Source of the DNA: Chryseobacterium cupriresistens
GTDB taxonomy: Bacteria > Bacteroidota > Bacteroidia > Flavobacteriales > Weeksellaceae
Reading direction: 5' to 3'
Length of the DNA stretch: 64,000 bases
Assembly (NCBI RefSeq): GCF_046614675.1
Contig: NZ_JBKKJT010000001.1
Location: 1,054,001-1,118,000 of the forward strand
Below are positions 8,000 to 15,943 of the stretch, piece by piece. A program made the translations under genes and the position numbers. The notes beneath the pieces were generated by a model that did no database searches, was not told the DNA's origin, and was given only the letters and a program-made list of their open reading frames with translations. Each line of letters begins with the position of its first letter. The stretch's first letter is position 1.

Positions 8000-8491
8000 A
8001 TGAAAATAAATCATCTTACTGCCGCAGAAGAAAACTTTATGAAACTGTTTTGGAAAATGGAATCTTTCTATCTGAAGGACGTTATGGAGCAGCATCCGGA
8101 ACCGAAACCACACCAGAATACGGTTTCCACTTATTTGAAAATATTAGTTGAAAAAGGCTATCTGTCCACTGTAAAAGAAGGAAGAATCTTCAAATACAGC
8201 GTGCTTGTTCCTTTAGAAGAGTATAAAAAATTCCTGTTAAAAGAGCTTTCGCATAACTTTTTTAATCATTCAGGGAAAGAAATTCTAGAGCTTTTATTAA
8301 GTGAAAAATTAATTTCCCAGGAAGATATGAAAGGCTATTTTGATCTTAAAATCGAAATAAAGCCGGCAAAAATTGAAGAACCTAAGTTCGAAGTAGCTGA
8401 AGAAATCCTGAATCCCAAAAAAGAAAAGAAAACCAAAGGAAAGGAAAAAGAGAAAGACAAGGACAAAAAGAAGAAAAAGAAAAAAGATTAA
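8000..8491 (+). CDS. BlaI/MecI/CopY-type transcriptional regulator with Lys-rich tail
   Basis: The 163-aa protein begins with the winged-helix of the BlaI/MecI family (LTAAEENFMKLFWKM, then NTVSTYLKILVEKGYL and REGR-like wing VKEGRIFKYSV). Residues 85-120 fit the dimerisation helices. The last 30 residues are almost only Lys, Glu and Asp, which is unusual for the family. No BlaR1-type sensor protease lies nearby, so release would have to use another signal. It sits between a PAP2-like gene and a DUF4153 gene, 8 and 24 bases away, in one operon, and is likely autoregulatory. Confidence 0.85.
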   Translation: MKINHLTAAEENFMKLFWKMESFYLKDVMEQHPEPKPHQNTVSTYLKILVEKGYLSTVKEGRIFKYSVLVPLEEYKKFLLKELSHNFFNHSGKEILELLLSEKLISQEDMKGYFDLKIEIKPAKIEEPKFEVAEEILNPKKEKKTKGKEKEKDKDKKKKKKKD

Positions 8492-8515
8492 TTTAAATTC
8501 AAAAAACACCAAATC

Positions 8516-10300
8516 ATGAAAACAAAATTCCAGGAAACTCTAAGCCGGGCCAATGAAGCCATTTTCCGATATCCAATGGTTTTGGTAATGGCTTTATTAG
8601 CTTCTGCCGGTGCCATATGTATTGCGGAAACAGATCGCTTTGAAATCACTTCTTATATCAAATTTACCATTTGTGCCTGTTTGGGAATTTCCCTGATGTT
8701 TGCATTAAAAATGCTGTCACAAAGAATCGGAAAAGAATTATTACTGCACGTATCCGGCGTTATCTTTCTCATCGGTTTTTATTGTATTCTCCCTGACAGA
8801 AAGGAAAGTTTTACAGAAGTGCATGCTTATCTTATTGCTGTTACCGCTCTTCTTTCCCATTTACTCGTATCATTTATTCCGTTTCTGGAGAGAGACAGAG
8901 AGCTCAGGTTCTGGCAGTACAACAAAAATCTTTTTATCAATATCTTTCTTACTGCCGTATTTACAGGAGTTTTGACTGGTGGCGTTGAATTGGCAATTCT
9001 GGCCATTGATAAACTTTTTGATTTTAACTTTCATGACAGAATTTACAGAGATACTTTCTTTGTTCTCGCTATTTTCGGGAGCAGTTTTATTTTCCTTTTA
9101 TTTAATGATAAAGGCTTAAACAACCTTGAAAAAGATGGTACCTATCCCGTCGTTCTGAAGTTTTTCACTCAGTTTATTTTAATTCCTTTACTCCTGATCT
9201 ATGTAACGATCCTTTATTTCTATTCTGTTAAAATAGTCATCAACTGGCAGCTTCCGAGAGGCTGGGTTTCTTATCTTGTTTTAGCGTACAGCATTGTGGG
9301 TATCCTTGCATTACTTCTTGTACATCCTCTGAAACAAGAAAACGCAAAATCCTGGGTCAGGATATTCTCAAAAGTATTCTATTATACAATACTACCTTTG
9401 ATTGCTCTGCTTTTCACTGCAATTTTCACCAGAATTTTAGAATATGGCTATACAGAACCAAGGTACTTTGTTCTCCTGCTTGCTTTATGGCTGTCAAGCA
9501 TAGTTGTCTACTTTATTTTCAACAAAAAAGCCACCATAAAATTCATTCCTGTCAGCTTATTTTTATTTGGTGTTTTTGCATTGATTTTCCCTTACCTTAA
9601 TGCTTTTAGCGTGGCTAAAAGAAGTCAGAAAACGGAATTAATGAATATCTTAAAACAACATCAGCTGATCAGTGCCGGCAAGATTAATTTCCAGAAAAAG
9701 GTTACAGATACAATCCGTACTGAAATTGCCAATAAATTTGAATTTCTGGCTGAAAGAAAACAAGGGGCATTCCTATCGGGTTTACTGAATGAAAAAGATC
9801 AGGCTGAATTATCGGAGAATATTAAAAAAGGTTCCTTTTACAGCATCAATTACAGCATTCAGAATAAGTTTTCAGATGTGAATGTCACTGTAAAAAACAG
9901 GGCGTACGAAATGAACAGACTCGTTCTTGTTCGTGAAGAAAAGGCTGTAGGAATCGGGAATTATCAATATTTAATTTCTTTCCATCGGTATAGCAGAGAT
10001 CCACAACAACTGAATAATGACCAGTTTGAGCTTACAGACCAACTGACAGAAAAATCCTCATTGAAACTCAGTTTAAATGATCAGGAAGAAGTAGATTTCG
10101 GACCACAGATCATTAAACTATTTGAGGAAAATAAAAACAAAACAGGAAACGTAAAACTTCCTGAAATTGCGATGGAATCTGACTTAGGCAAGTATCACGT
10201 TAAACTTATTTTCAATGAGATCACAAAAGAAAAATACTCTGAAAATGACACTGCCGATATTTATTACGAAAACGTTTACATTCTTATAAAATTAAAATAG
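8516..10300 (+). CDS. DUF4153 domain membrane protein
   Basis: A 594-aa protein. The first 370 residues hold about ten to twelve hydrophobic membrane segments and match the DUF4153 pattern; the last 220 residues are hydrophilic and probably face the periplasm or cytoplasm as a folded domain. Function of DUF4153 is unknown. It is the last gene of an operon with a PAP2-like protein and a BlaI-like repressor, and ends at a clear terminator, so it may be a target of that repressor. Confidence 0.85.
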   Translation: MKTKFQETLSRANEAIFRYPMVLVMALLASAGAICIAETDRFEITSYIKFTICACLGISLMFALKMLSQRIGKELLLHVSGVIFLIGFYCILPDRKESFTEVHAYLIAVTALLSHLLVSFIPFLERDRELRFWQYNKNLFINIFLTAVFTGVLTGGVELAILAIDKLFDFNFHDRIYRDTFFVLAIFGSSFIFLLFNDKGLNNLEKDGTYPVVLKFFTQFILIPLLLIYVTILYFYSVKIVINWQLPRGWVSYLVLAYSIVGILALLLVHPLKQENAKSWVRIFSKVFYYTILPLIALLFTAIFTRILEYGYTEPRYFVLLLALWLSSIVVYFIFNKKATIKFIPVSLFLFGVFALIFPYLNAFSVAKRSQKTELMNILKQHQLISAGKINFQKKVTDTIRTEIANKFEFLAERKQGAFLSGLLNEKDQAELSENIKKGSFYSINYSIQNKFSDVNVTVKNRAYEMNRLVLVREEKAVGIGNYQYLISFHRYSRDPQQLNNDQFELTDQLTEKSSLKLSLNDQEEVDFGPQIIKLFEENKNKTGNVKLPEIAMESDLGKYHVKLIFNEITKEKYSENDTADIYYENVYILIKLK

Positions 10301-10313
10301 CGTTCCAATAAAA

Positions 10314-10346
10314 AAGAGACTACCTTCTGGATAGTCTCTTTTATTT
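10314..10346. terminator. Bidirectional terminator between DUF4153 gene and lectin fragment
   Basis: A 9-bp stem AAGAGACTA / TAGTCTCTT with a 9-base loop, A-run on the left and T-rich on the right. It can end the plus-strand operon and the minus-strand lectin fragment. Confidence 0.8.
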
Positions 10347-10362
10347 ATCTGAGTTGTATAAT

Positions 10363-10599
10363 TTATCTGTTCGTTCCGGAACTCCAAAGCGGAGAGTTTC
10401 TTCCGTAGATCACAAGATTTCCGTCATCCTGAACGGATAACTTGTTTGCTCCTTTGCCATCTGTATTTGAACTGAAGGCAACGCCATTTCCACGTGTATA
10501 TACTACCAGATTACCATCTTCCTGGAAAATTGCTCTTACTCCTCTGCTGGTTGTCTTTGCTTCCCATACAGGAACACCGGATTTGTTATAAAATACCAC
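10363..10599 (-). CDS. B-type (GNA/bulb-type) mannose-binding lectin domain, 5'-truncated
   Basis: A 78-aa frame from a GTG start at 10599. It contains two clear lectin repeats, QEDGNLVVY and QDDGNLVIY, matching the mannose-binding QxDxNxVxY motif of bulb-type lectins, with WS near the end. A complete domain has three such repeats. The first one seems cut, because the frame starts with VVFYNKSG and an in-frame TGA lies only nine bases upstream of the GTG. No signal peptide remains. It is probably a remnant of a longer lectin gene, though a short intracellular lectin cannot be excluded. Confidence 0.65.
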   Translation of the reverse strand: MVFYNKSGVPVWEAKTTSRGVRAIFQEDGNLVVYTRGNGVAFSSNTDGKGANKLSVQDDGNLVIYGRNSPLWSSGTNR

Positions 10600-10652
10600 A
10601 ACATCTCACCACAAAATTATAATTAAATGATTTACTGGAAATTAAATTTCCA

Positions 10653-10680
10653 TAAAAAAAGCGGCTTAAAAGCCGCTTCA
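10653..10680 (-). terminator. Terminator of the RRM gene
   Basis: A perfect inverted repeat AAGCGGCTT / AAGCCGCTT with A7 on the left (T-run on the minus strand), eight bases past the RRM gene stop. Confidence 0.8.
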
Positions 10681-10685
10681 TATTT

Positions 10686-11036
10686 TTACCAACGATTTCC
10701 GCCTCCGCCACGGTTGTTACCATAGCCTCCGCCTCTATTGTTGTTGTTACCATAACCTCCACCTCTGTTGTTATCGAAGCTTCTTCTTGGTTTTTCTTCT
10801 CTTGGTTTAGCTTCAGATACGTTTAGAGTTTTTCCGTTGAATTCTTTTTGGTTAAGAGCTTCAATAGCTTGCTTTCCTTCTTCATCACCCATCTCTACGA
10901 AACCGAAACCTCTGGAACGACCAGTTTCTCTGTCTGTAACGATTTTAGCTGATGATACATCTCCAAATTCTGCGAATAGATCGTGCAACTCATACTCTTT
11001 AGTTGCGTAATTGATGTTTGAAACAAAAATGTTCAT
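10686..11036 (-). CDS. RRM-domain RNA-binding protein with Gly-rich tail
   Basis: A 116-aa protein with one RNA recognition motif. RNP2 is IFVSNI (3-8) and RNP1 is RGFGFVEM (42-49), both intact. After residue 82 the chain becomes Arg/Gly/Asn-rich with GGGYGNN repeats, like bacterial cold-inducible RNA-binding proteins. It probably binds mRNA in the cytoplasm, and such proteins often increase in the cold. The transcript would have an AT-rich leader of about 75 bases, if the -7 box at 11115 is used, which could carry temperature control; that is inference. Confidence 0.93.
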   Translation of the reverse strand: MNIFVSNINYATKEYELHDLFAEFGDVSSAKIVTDRETGRSRGFGFVEMGDEEGKQAIEALNQKEFNGKTLNVSEAKPREEKPRRSFDNNRGGGYGNNNNRGGGYGNNRGGGGNRW

Positions 11037-11382
11037 TTTAAATAAATTAAAAAATTAATAAAAATTTGGTATATAAAAGAAAAACAACATAAATTAATGA
11101 ACAAATATTGATTCCAAATATAAACGTATGCAAGATACAATTAAAAATTTCAAATCAAAGCTTTTTTTACATATTTCTCACATTATGTTGAGTACAAGCG
11201 ATCAAAAAGTATATAAAAACAATTTAAATAACTGAAAATCAAACAATTAAATACTGTATTATCATTTAGTTAATTTATTTAACATTTGACGTAAAAAACA
11301 ACCTTTATCCAACTTAATCCCGCATTTATATTGACGCACTTATTTTCATTTTAAATTCGAAAAAACATCAAATCATCAACAT
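11037..11382. promoter_or_regulatory. Divergent control region between RRM gene and DUF6157 gene
   Basis: About 345 AT-rich bases. On the minus strand TATATTTG at 11115-11122 can serve as the -7 box of the RRM gene. On the plus strand TTG (11331-11333), 18 bases, then TAAATTCG (11352-11359) can serve the DUF6157 gene, with one mismatch to the consensus. No reading frame or strong RNA fold was seen. Confidence 0.5.
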
Positions 11383-11796
11383 ATGAAACAGCATACCACC
11401 AATTACACAGATACTCTTATTGAAATTGCTGAAGACTGTCCGGTTTCCCAGGCACAGATTCCTCCGGAAAAGAAAACAAAGACACTCGCCAACCTTCAAT
11501 ATGAGAAGCTGATAAAACAGCCTTATCAATACTCGTCCGATGATCTTATTTTTGAATGTTATGCAATTAAAAATGATCTATCAGAAAGCGAAAAACAAAG
11601 TGAAAGAGAAAAATTCTTTTCCAAAGGCCAGCCCTGCCTCCGGTGCTCTCCTCTTGCAAAAAAATACGGATTCGGATTTCATCACAATTCCGAAGGAAAA
11701 GTTGCCCTGATTCCTGTGGAGAGTGAAGAATATCAGATATTGCTAAATGACCGTTCTGTAGCAAAAACAAAAGCCATGCGTTCCAAAAAAAAATGA
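11383..11796 (+). CDS. DUF6157 family protein
   Basis: A 137-aa protein that opens with HTTNYTDTLIEIAEDCP and continues with SSDDLIF, FFSKGQPCLRCSPL and a C-terminal KTKAMRSKKK. This order is the pattern of DUF6157, a small cytoplasmic family common in Bacteroidota and Firmicutes with no known function. Length is usual for the family. Three Cys (19, 82, 85 by count) are present; CLRC could bind metal but this is not established. It is apparently monocistronic. Confidence 0.85.
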   Translation: MKQHTTNYTDTLIEIAEDCPVSQAQIPPEKKTKTLANLQYEKLIKQPYQYSSDDLIFECYAIKNDLSESEKQSEREKFFSKGQPCLRCSPLAKKYGFGFHHNSEGKVALIPVESEEYQILLNDRSVAKTKAMRSKKK

Positions 11797-11839
11797 TTGA
11801 GAAAATGAATGATTCTTTTCAGTTCAATGAATACTATTC

Positions 11840-11872
11840 TTTTGAAAAGATCAGCTTTTAACACTAAATTTG
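11840..11872 (+). promoter_or_regulatory. Promoter of the thioesterase / HMA-AraC transcript
   Basis: TTTTG near 11840-11844, a 20-base spacer and a perfect -7 box TAAATTTG at 11865-11872. The ATG lies 21 bases downstream. Confidence 0.7.
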
Positions 11873-11893
11873 TACTTCAAATTATTAAAAGAT

Positions 11894-12289
11894 ATGAACT
11901 ACCATACCAGAAAATGGGTGAAGCCCGAAGATTTAAACCCCAACCATTCACTTTTCGGAGGAAGACTTCTTCAATGGATTGACGAAGAAGCGGCATTGTA
12001 TGCTATTATCCAATTGGAAAACACAAAAGTAGTAACCAAATTTATCTCTGAAATCAACTTCGTGAGCTCCGCCAAACAGGGAGATATTATAGAAATAGGA
12101 ATTGAAGCTACTCATTTCGGTTCTTCTTCTATTACTTTGAGATGTGATGTGAGAAACAAAATGACTCATCAGACGATTATTACTGTAGAAAGAATTGTTA
12201 TGGTCAACCTTGATGCGGAAGGTAATCCTGCTCCTCATGGCAAGACCCAGATTGAATTCGTAAAAGACAGGTTAAACAAAAGCTTATGA
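11894..12289 (+). CDS. Hotdog-fold acyl-CoA thioesterase
   Basis: A 131-aa single-hotdog protein. HSLFGGRLLQWIDEEAA near residues 17-33 is the catalytic helix pattern of the YciA/Acot (BFIT-like) thioesterases, including the Asp used in hydrolysis of acyl-CoA. It probably acts as a cytoplasmic hexamer on fatty acyl-CoA. The ATG at 11894 was chosen because an earlier alternative lies across the -7 box. Its stop overlaps the start of the HMA-AraC gene by four bases, so the two are translationally coupled, although no metabolic link to copper is obvious. Confidence 0.88.
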   Translation: MNYHTRKWVKPEDLNPNHSLFGGRLLQWIDEEAALYAIIQLENTKVVTKFISEINFVSSAKQGDIIEIGIEATHFGSSSITLRCDVRNKMTHQTIITVERIVMVNLDAEGNPAPHGKTQIEFVKDRLNKSL

Positions 12290-12846
12290 AAATATTCATA
12301 AAGAATATGGTCTGCAACAGATGTATTGCAGCGGTAGAAAATATTTTCCGTAATGCAGATGTAAGGATAAGCAATATCTTATTAGGTGAAGTAGAAACAG
12401 AGAATGAAATTTCACCTGAAAAAATCCAGATTATTGAAAAGGAATTGCTTGACACAGGTTTTGAAAGGATCATGGATTCTGCACATCAGACCGTAGAAAA
12501 AATCAAAAACCTCATTATTGTAAAAATAAGCGACCTTGATATCCCGGAAGACTTTCTGCTTTCAGAATTTTTAAGTTCAAAATTTCACAAGGATTACAGC
12601 GCTCTTTCAAAAACATTTTCGCAAAACGAAAATATCACATTAGAGCAGTTCTTCATTCTTCAGAAAATTGAAAAAGTAAAAGAACTTCTTTTGTACAATG
12701 AATTCAACCTTACCGAAATTGCAGGAAAACTAGGCTACAAAAGTGTTCAGCATCTTTCTTCCCAATTCCGCAATATAACCGGATTTACTCCCACAGAGTT
12801 CAAAAAACTTAAGGAACACCATCGCAAGGCGCTTGACAATCTTTAA
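12286..12846 (+). CDS. AraC-type regulator with N-terminal HMA-like metal-binding domain
   Basis: A 186-aa fusion. Residues 1-70 resemble a heavy-metal-associated (HMA) domain with the Cys pair CNRC (10-13) in place of CxxC and a ferredoxin-like pattern. Residues 115-180 are an AraC double helix-turn-helix (KVKELLLYNEFNLTEIAGKL, then SVQHLSSQFRNITGFTPTEF). It is likely a copper sensor that binds Cu(I) through the Cys pair and controls the copper ATPase directly downstream; this role is inferred from domain content and place. Two TTTATAAC repeats spaced 21 bp before the ATPase are candidate sites. Confidence 0.88.
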   Translation: MKIFIKNMVCNRCIAAVENIFRNADVRISNILLGEVETENEISPEKIQIIEKELLDTGFERIMDSAHQTVEKIKNLIIVKISDLDIPEDFLLSEFLSSKFHKDYSALSKTFSQNENITLEQFFILQKIEKVKELLLYNEFNLTEIAGKLGYKSVQHLSSQFRNITGFTPTEFKKLKEHHRKALDNL

Positions 12847-12849
12847 TAC

Positions 12850-12988
12850 GTTTGAGTGTTTGAGGAGTGAAGGAATTAAGTATCCCTATCACACTTACAA
12901 ACTCTCAAACGCTCAAATCCTACAACTCTACAACTCTACAACTCTCAAACTCTCTTACTCTTATACTCTCAAACTCACCCACTCCACC
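12850..12988. repeat. CTCAAACTCT-type low-complexity tract with inverted repeat
   Basis: After the regulator stop comes GTTTGAGTGTTTGAG, whose near reverse complement CTCAAACGCTCAAAT lies about 50 bases on. Then follow many short copies of CTACAACT, CTCAAACT and CTTACT on one strand. A second tract of the same style lies at 44788-44868. The first part may fold as a large hairpin that ends transcription of the regulator. A reading frame through it encodes only Ser/Thr/Leu/Asn and is not a gene. Confidence 0.6.
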
Positions 12989-12992
12989 TAAT

Positions 12993-13021
12993 TTTATAAC
13001 TATTATCCTTAAATTTATAAC
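12993..13021 (+). promoter_or_regulatory. Direct repeats TTTATAAC, candidate AraC-type sites for the copper ATPase
   Basis: TTTATAAC occurs at 12993-13000 and 13014-13021, a start-to-start distance of 21 bp (two helical turns), as expected for tandem binding by an AraC-family dimer. They lie 50-75 bases before the ATPase ATG and just after the gene for an AraC-type regulator. Confidence 0.45.
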
Positions 13022-13030
13022 AACCTTAGG

Positions 13031-13045
13031 TTTCCATTTTGGAAA
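13031..13045. promoter_or_regulatory. Palindrome TTTCCA-TTT-TGGAAA before the copper ATPase
   Basis: A perfect 6-bp inverted repeat with a 3-base centre, 24 bases upstream of the ATG and close to where the core promoter must be. It may be an operator. No perfect TAnnTTTG was found here. Confidence 0.4.
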
Positions 13046-13068
13046 TTTGTAGTATAAATTTAAGAATC

Positions 13069-15939
13069 ATGGAACAACAGTATAAAATACTCGGAATGAC
13101 CTGTTCCGGCTGCCAGAAAAAGATATCCAACCAACTAAACAGTGTTGATGGTGTTAAAGCCGATGTAAATCTGGAAACCCATACCGCCACCATCACTTCT
13201 GATCATGGAGTGAAACTTTCAGTTTTGAATAACGCTTTGGCAGAGATAGGAAAATACAGACTTGAAGATCCTGATCATCCTGAGAAAACTTTTATAAAAC
13301 CTCAGGACCGTGTATCTCCGTCTTCGGTATACTATTGTCCGATGGAATGTGAAGGCGATAAAGTTTATTTCAAGCAGGGCGAAAGATGTCCTGTCTGCAA
13401 AATGTATCTGGTTCCTATTGAAGAAAAGCTGGCTAAGGATCCTAATCATAAACCAACCTATTCATCAACCAACCTTCCTGAAAACTTTAAAGACAGCATA
13501 GGAAAATACTATTGTCCGATGTTCTGCGAAGGGGATAAAGTATACGATGAGAAAGGCAGCTGTCCTGTTTGTCATATGGATTTGGAGCCTATCACTGAAG
13601 AACTTGTACAAAATGTAAGCTCTCATCAGCATCACGCTCATTCGCATACTGCTCACAACCATCACGATCACCATCACAGCCATCATCACGAAGCACCAAA
13701 AGTGACTGATGAAATGGCCGGCAGATATTACTGTCCGATGTACTGTGAAGGCGACAAAACCTACGATTCCAATGTAGGATGTCCCGTTTGTGGAATGGAC
13801 CTTGTAAAATATCCTGAAAAGAAAACTGCAAAATACACCTGTCCTATGCATCCGGAAATCATCCGTGACGAACCGGGAGACTGCCCGATCTGTGGAATGG
13901 ATCTCGTAAGAATGCCAGACAGCGGTGATAACGAGGAAGATGAAACCTATACCATATTAAAGAGAAAATTCATTACCTCACTGATATTTACGATTCCGGT
14001 TTTCATTCTTTCGATGGGAGGAATGTTGATCAATTTTCCTTTTTCTCATCAGGTTCAGGGATTTATTGAGCTTGCTTTAACGCTTCCGGTCATGTTTTAT
14101 TCAGGATGGTTTCTGTTGAAAAGAGGCTGGGTTTCCTTCAAAACATGGAATCTCAATATGTTCAGTCTTATTGCTCTTGGAGTAGCCGCAGCATTTATTT
14201 TCAGTATTGTGGCCTTATTCTTCCCGGATATTATTCCACATGAAATTCGTGGACACAATCATGAAATTCCATTGTATTTTGAGGCTGTCTGTGTGATTTT
14301 AACCCTTGTTATTTTAGGTCAGCTGATGGAAGCAGCAGCTCATAAAAAAACAGGAAATGCCATTAAAGAATTAATGAACCTTTCACCTGATGAAGCCAAT
14401 ATTATGATAAACGGTGAAGAAAAAAAAGTACTGCTTTCCCAGGTAAAAATAGGAGATTTATTAAAAGTAAAACCTGGTGAAAAAATTCCCGTAGACGGAA
14501 AAATCATTGAGGGAAATTCTATCGTAGATGAAAGCATGATTACCGGAGAACCCGTTCCCGTTGAAAAAAGTGTAGACGATAAAGTATCTTCCGGAACCAT
14601 CAACGGTAACCAGGTATTCATTATGAAGGCAGAAAAAGTAGGTGATGAAACACTGCTTTCCCAGATCATTAAAATGGTGAATGAAGCCAGCCGCAGCAAA
14701 GCTCCTATCCAGAAGCTTACGGATAAAGTTTCTAAAGTATTTGTTCCTGTAGTCATTCTTATTGCTGTGCTTACTTTTATTCTGTGGCAGTTTTTCGGTC
14801 CGGAAGGGAAAAGAACCTTATTTGCTTTTGTGAATGCTGTTGCAGTTCTTATTGTGGCTTGTCCCTGTGCCCTTGGGCTGGCAACTCCAATGTCTTTAAT
14901 GGTTGGAATCGGAAAAGGTGCTAAAAATGGAATTCTGATCAAAAATGCAGAAGCTCTTGAACAGATGAATAAAGTAAATGTTCTGATTACCGATAAAACA
15001 GGAACTTTAACAGAGGGAAAACCTTCAGTAGAACATATTGAAACGGTAAACGGAGATCCGAATCACATTTTAAAACTGGCTTTTTCTCTGAACCAGAATT
15101 CTGAACACCCGCTTTCCAATGCCGTCATAAAAAGAGCAAAAGAAGAGAATGTAAGTGCTGAAAAAGTAGATCAATTTGAAAACATATCTGGAAAAGGAGT
15201 CAAGGGAAATATCAATGGCAAGACCGCTTATCTTGGAAATGAAAGTCTATTGACCTCGCATCAGATTATGATTCCGGAGAGCTTAAAACAGAAAGCAGTA
15301 GAGGTTCAGTCTAAAGCCCATACAATTTCTTATATCGCACAGGAACAGCAGGTGCTGGGATTCGTAAGCTTTACAGATAAAATCAAAGAAAGCTCTAAGA
15401 AAGCCGTAAAACAGCTGATGAGTGAAGGTATAGACGTCATCATGATGACCGGAGACAACGAACATACTGCGAAAGCTGTTGCTGATGAGTTAGGAATCAA
15501 ACATTTCAAAGCCAACTGTCTTCCTGAAGACAAACTGAATGAGGTAAAAAAACTACAGCAGCAGGGCAAAATTGTAGCGATGACGGGAGACGGAATCAAC
15601 GACTCTCCTGCCCTTGCACAGTCTGATGTGGGCATTGCTATGGGTACAGGAACAGATGTTGCGATTGAAAGTGCTGAAATTACTTTATTAAAAGGCGATA
15701 TCCTAGGTGTTGCAAAAGCTAAATTACTGAGTGAAAAGCTTCTCAGAAACATTAAGGAAAATCTGTTCTTCGCATTCATCTATAATGTGCTGGGCGTTCC
15801 GGTTGCGGCAGGATTATTGTATCCATTCTTTGGAATTCTTTTATCACCAATGATTGCAGCTGCTGCGATGAGCTTCAGTTCCCTGTCTGTGATACTGAAT
15901 TCATTGAGATTAAACTCCGTGGATCTGGATATAAAATAA
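13069..15939 (+). CDS. copA: Copper-exporting P1B-type ATPase with HMA, four HMBD modules and His-rich linker
   Basis: A 956-aa ATPase. The N-terminus has an HMA domain with TCSGC (Cys12, Cys15). Four heavy-metal-binding modules (HMBD) of the YYCPM...CPVCxM type follow at about 88-117, 147-176, 219-248 and 256-283. A 22-residue stretch rich in His (186-207) lies between the second and third. The ATPase core has TGEP (492-495), the CPC transport motif (598-600), the phosphorylated Asp in DKTGT (642-646), an HP in the nucleotide domain and GDGINDSP. It exports Cu(I), possibly Ag(I), across the inner membrane. Four HMBDs are more than the one or two usual. The ATG at 13069 was preferred to an upstream TTG at 13039. 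Confidence 0.95.
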   Translation: MEQQYKILGMTCSGCQKKISNQLNSVDGVKADVNLETHTATITSDHGVKLSVLNNALAEIGKYRLEDPDHPEKTFIKPQDRVSPSSVYYCPMECEGDKVYFKQGERCPVCKMYLVPIEEKLAKDPNHKPTYSSTNLPENFKDSIGKYYCPMFCEGDKVYDEKGSCPVCHMDLEPITEELVQNVSSHQHHAHSHTAHNHHDHHHSHHHEAPKVTDEMAGRYYCPMYCEGDKTYDSNVGCPVCGMDLVKYPEKKTAKYTCPMHPEIIRDEPGDCPICGMDLVRMPDSGDNEEDETYTILKRKFITSLIFTIPVFILSMGGMLINFPFSHQVQGFIELALTLPVMFYSGWFLLKRGWVSFKTWNLNMFSLIALGVAAAFIFSIVALFFPDIIPHEIRGHNHEIPLYFEAVCVILTLVILGQLMEAAAHKKTGNAIKELMNLSPDEANIMINGEEKKVLLSQVKIGDLLKVKPGEKIPVDGKIIEGNSIVDESMITGEPVPVEKSVDDKVSSGTINGNQVFIMKAEKVGDETLLSQIIKMVNEASRSKAPIQKLTDKVSKVFVPVVILIAVLTFILWQFFGPEGKRTLFAFVNAVAVLIVACPCALGLATPMSLMVGIGKGAKNGILIKNAEALEQMNKVNVLITDKTGTLTEGKPSVEHIETVNGDPNHILKLAFSLNQNSEHPLSNAVIKRAKEENVSAEKVDQFENISGKGVKGNINGKTAYLGNESLLTSHQIMIPESLKQKAVEVQSKAHTISYIAQEQQVLGFVSFTDKIKESSKKAVKQLMSEGIDVIMMTGDNEHTAKAVADELGIKHFKANCLPEDKLNEVKKLQQQGKIVAMTGDGINDSPALAQSDVGIAMGTGTDVAIESAEITLLKGDILGVAKAKLLSEKLLRNIKENLFFAFIYNVLGVPVAAGLLYPFFGILLSPMIAAAAMSFSSLSVILNSLRLNSVDLDIK

Positions 15940-15943
15940 TAAC

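Noticed and set aside
12867..13052. Plus-strand frame through the CTCAAACTCT tract
   Set aside because: The product is only repeats of Ser, Thr, Leu and Asn, a result of the DNA tract and not a gene.
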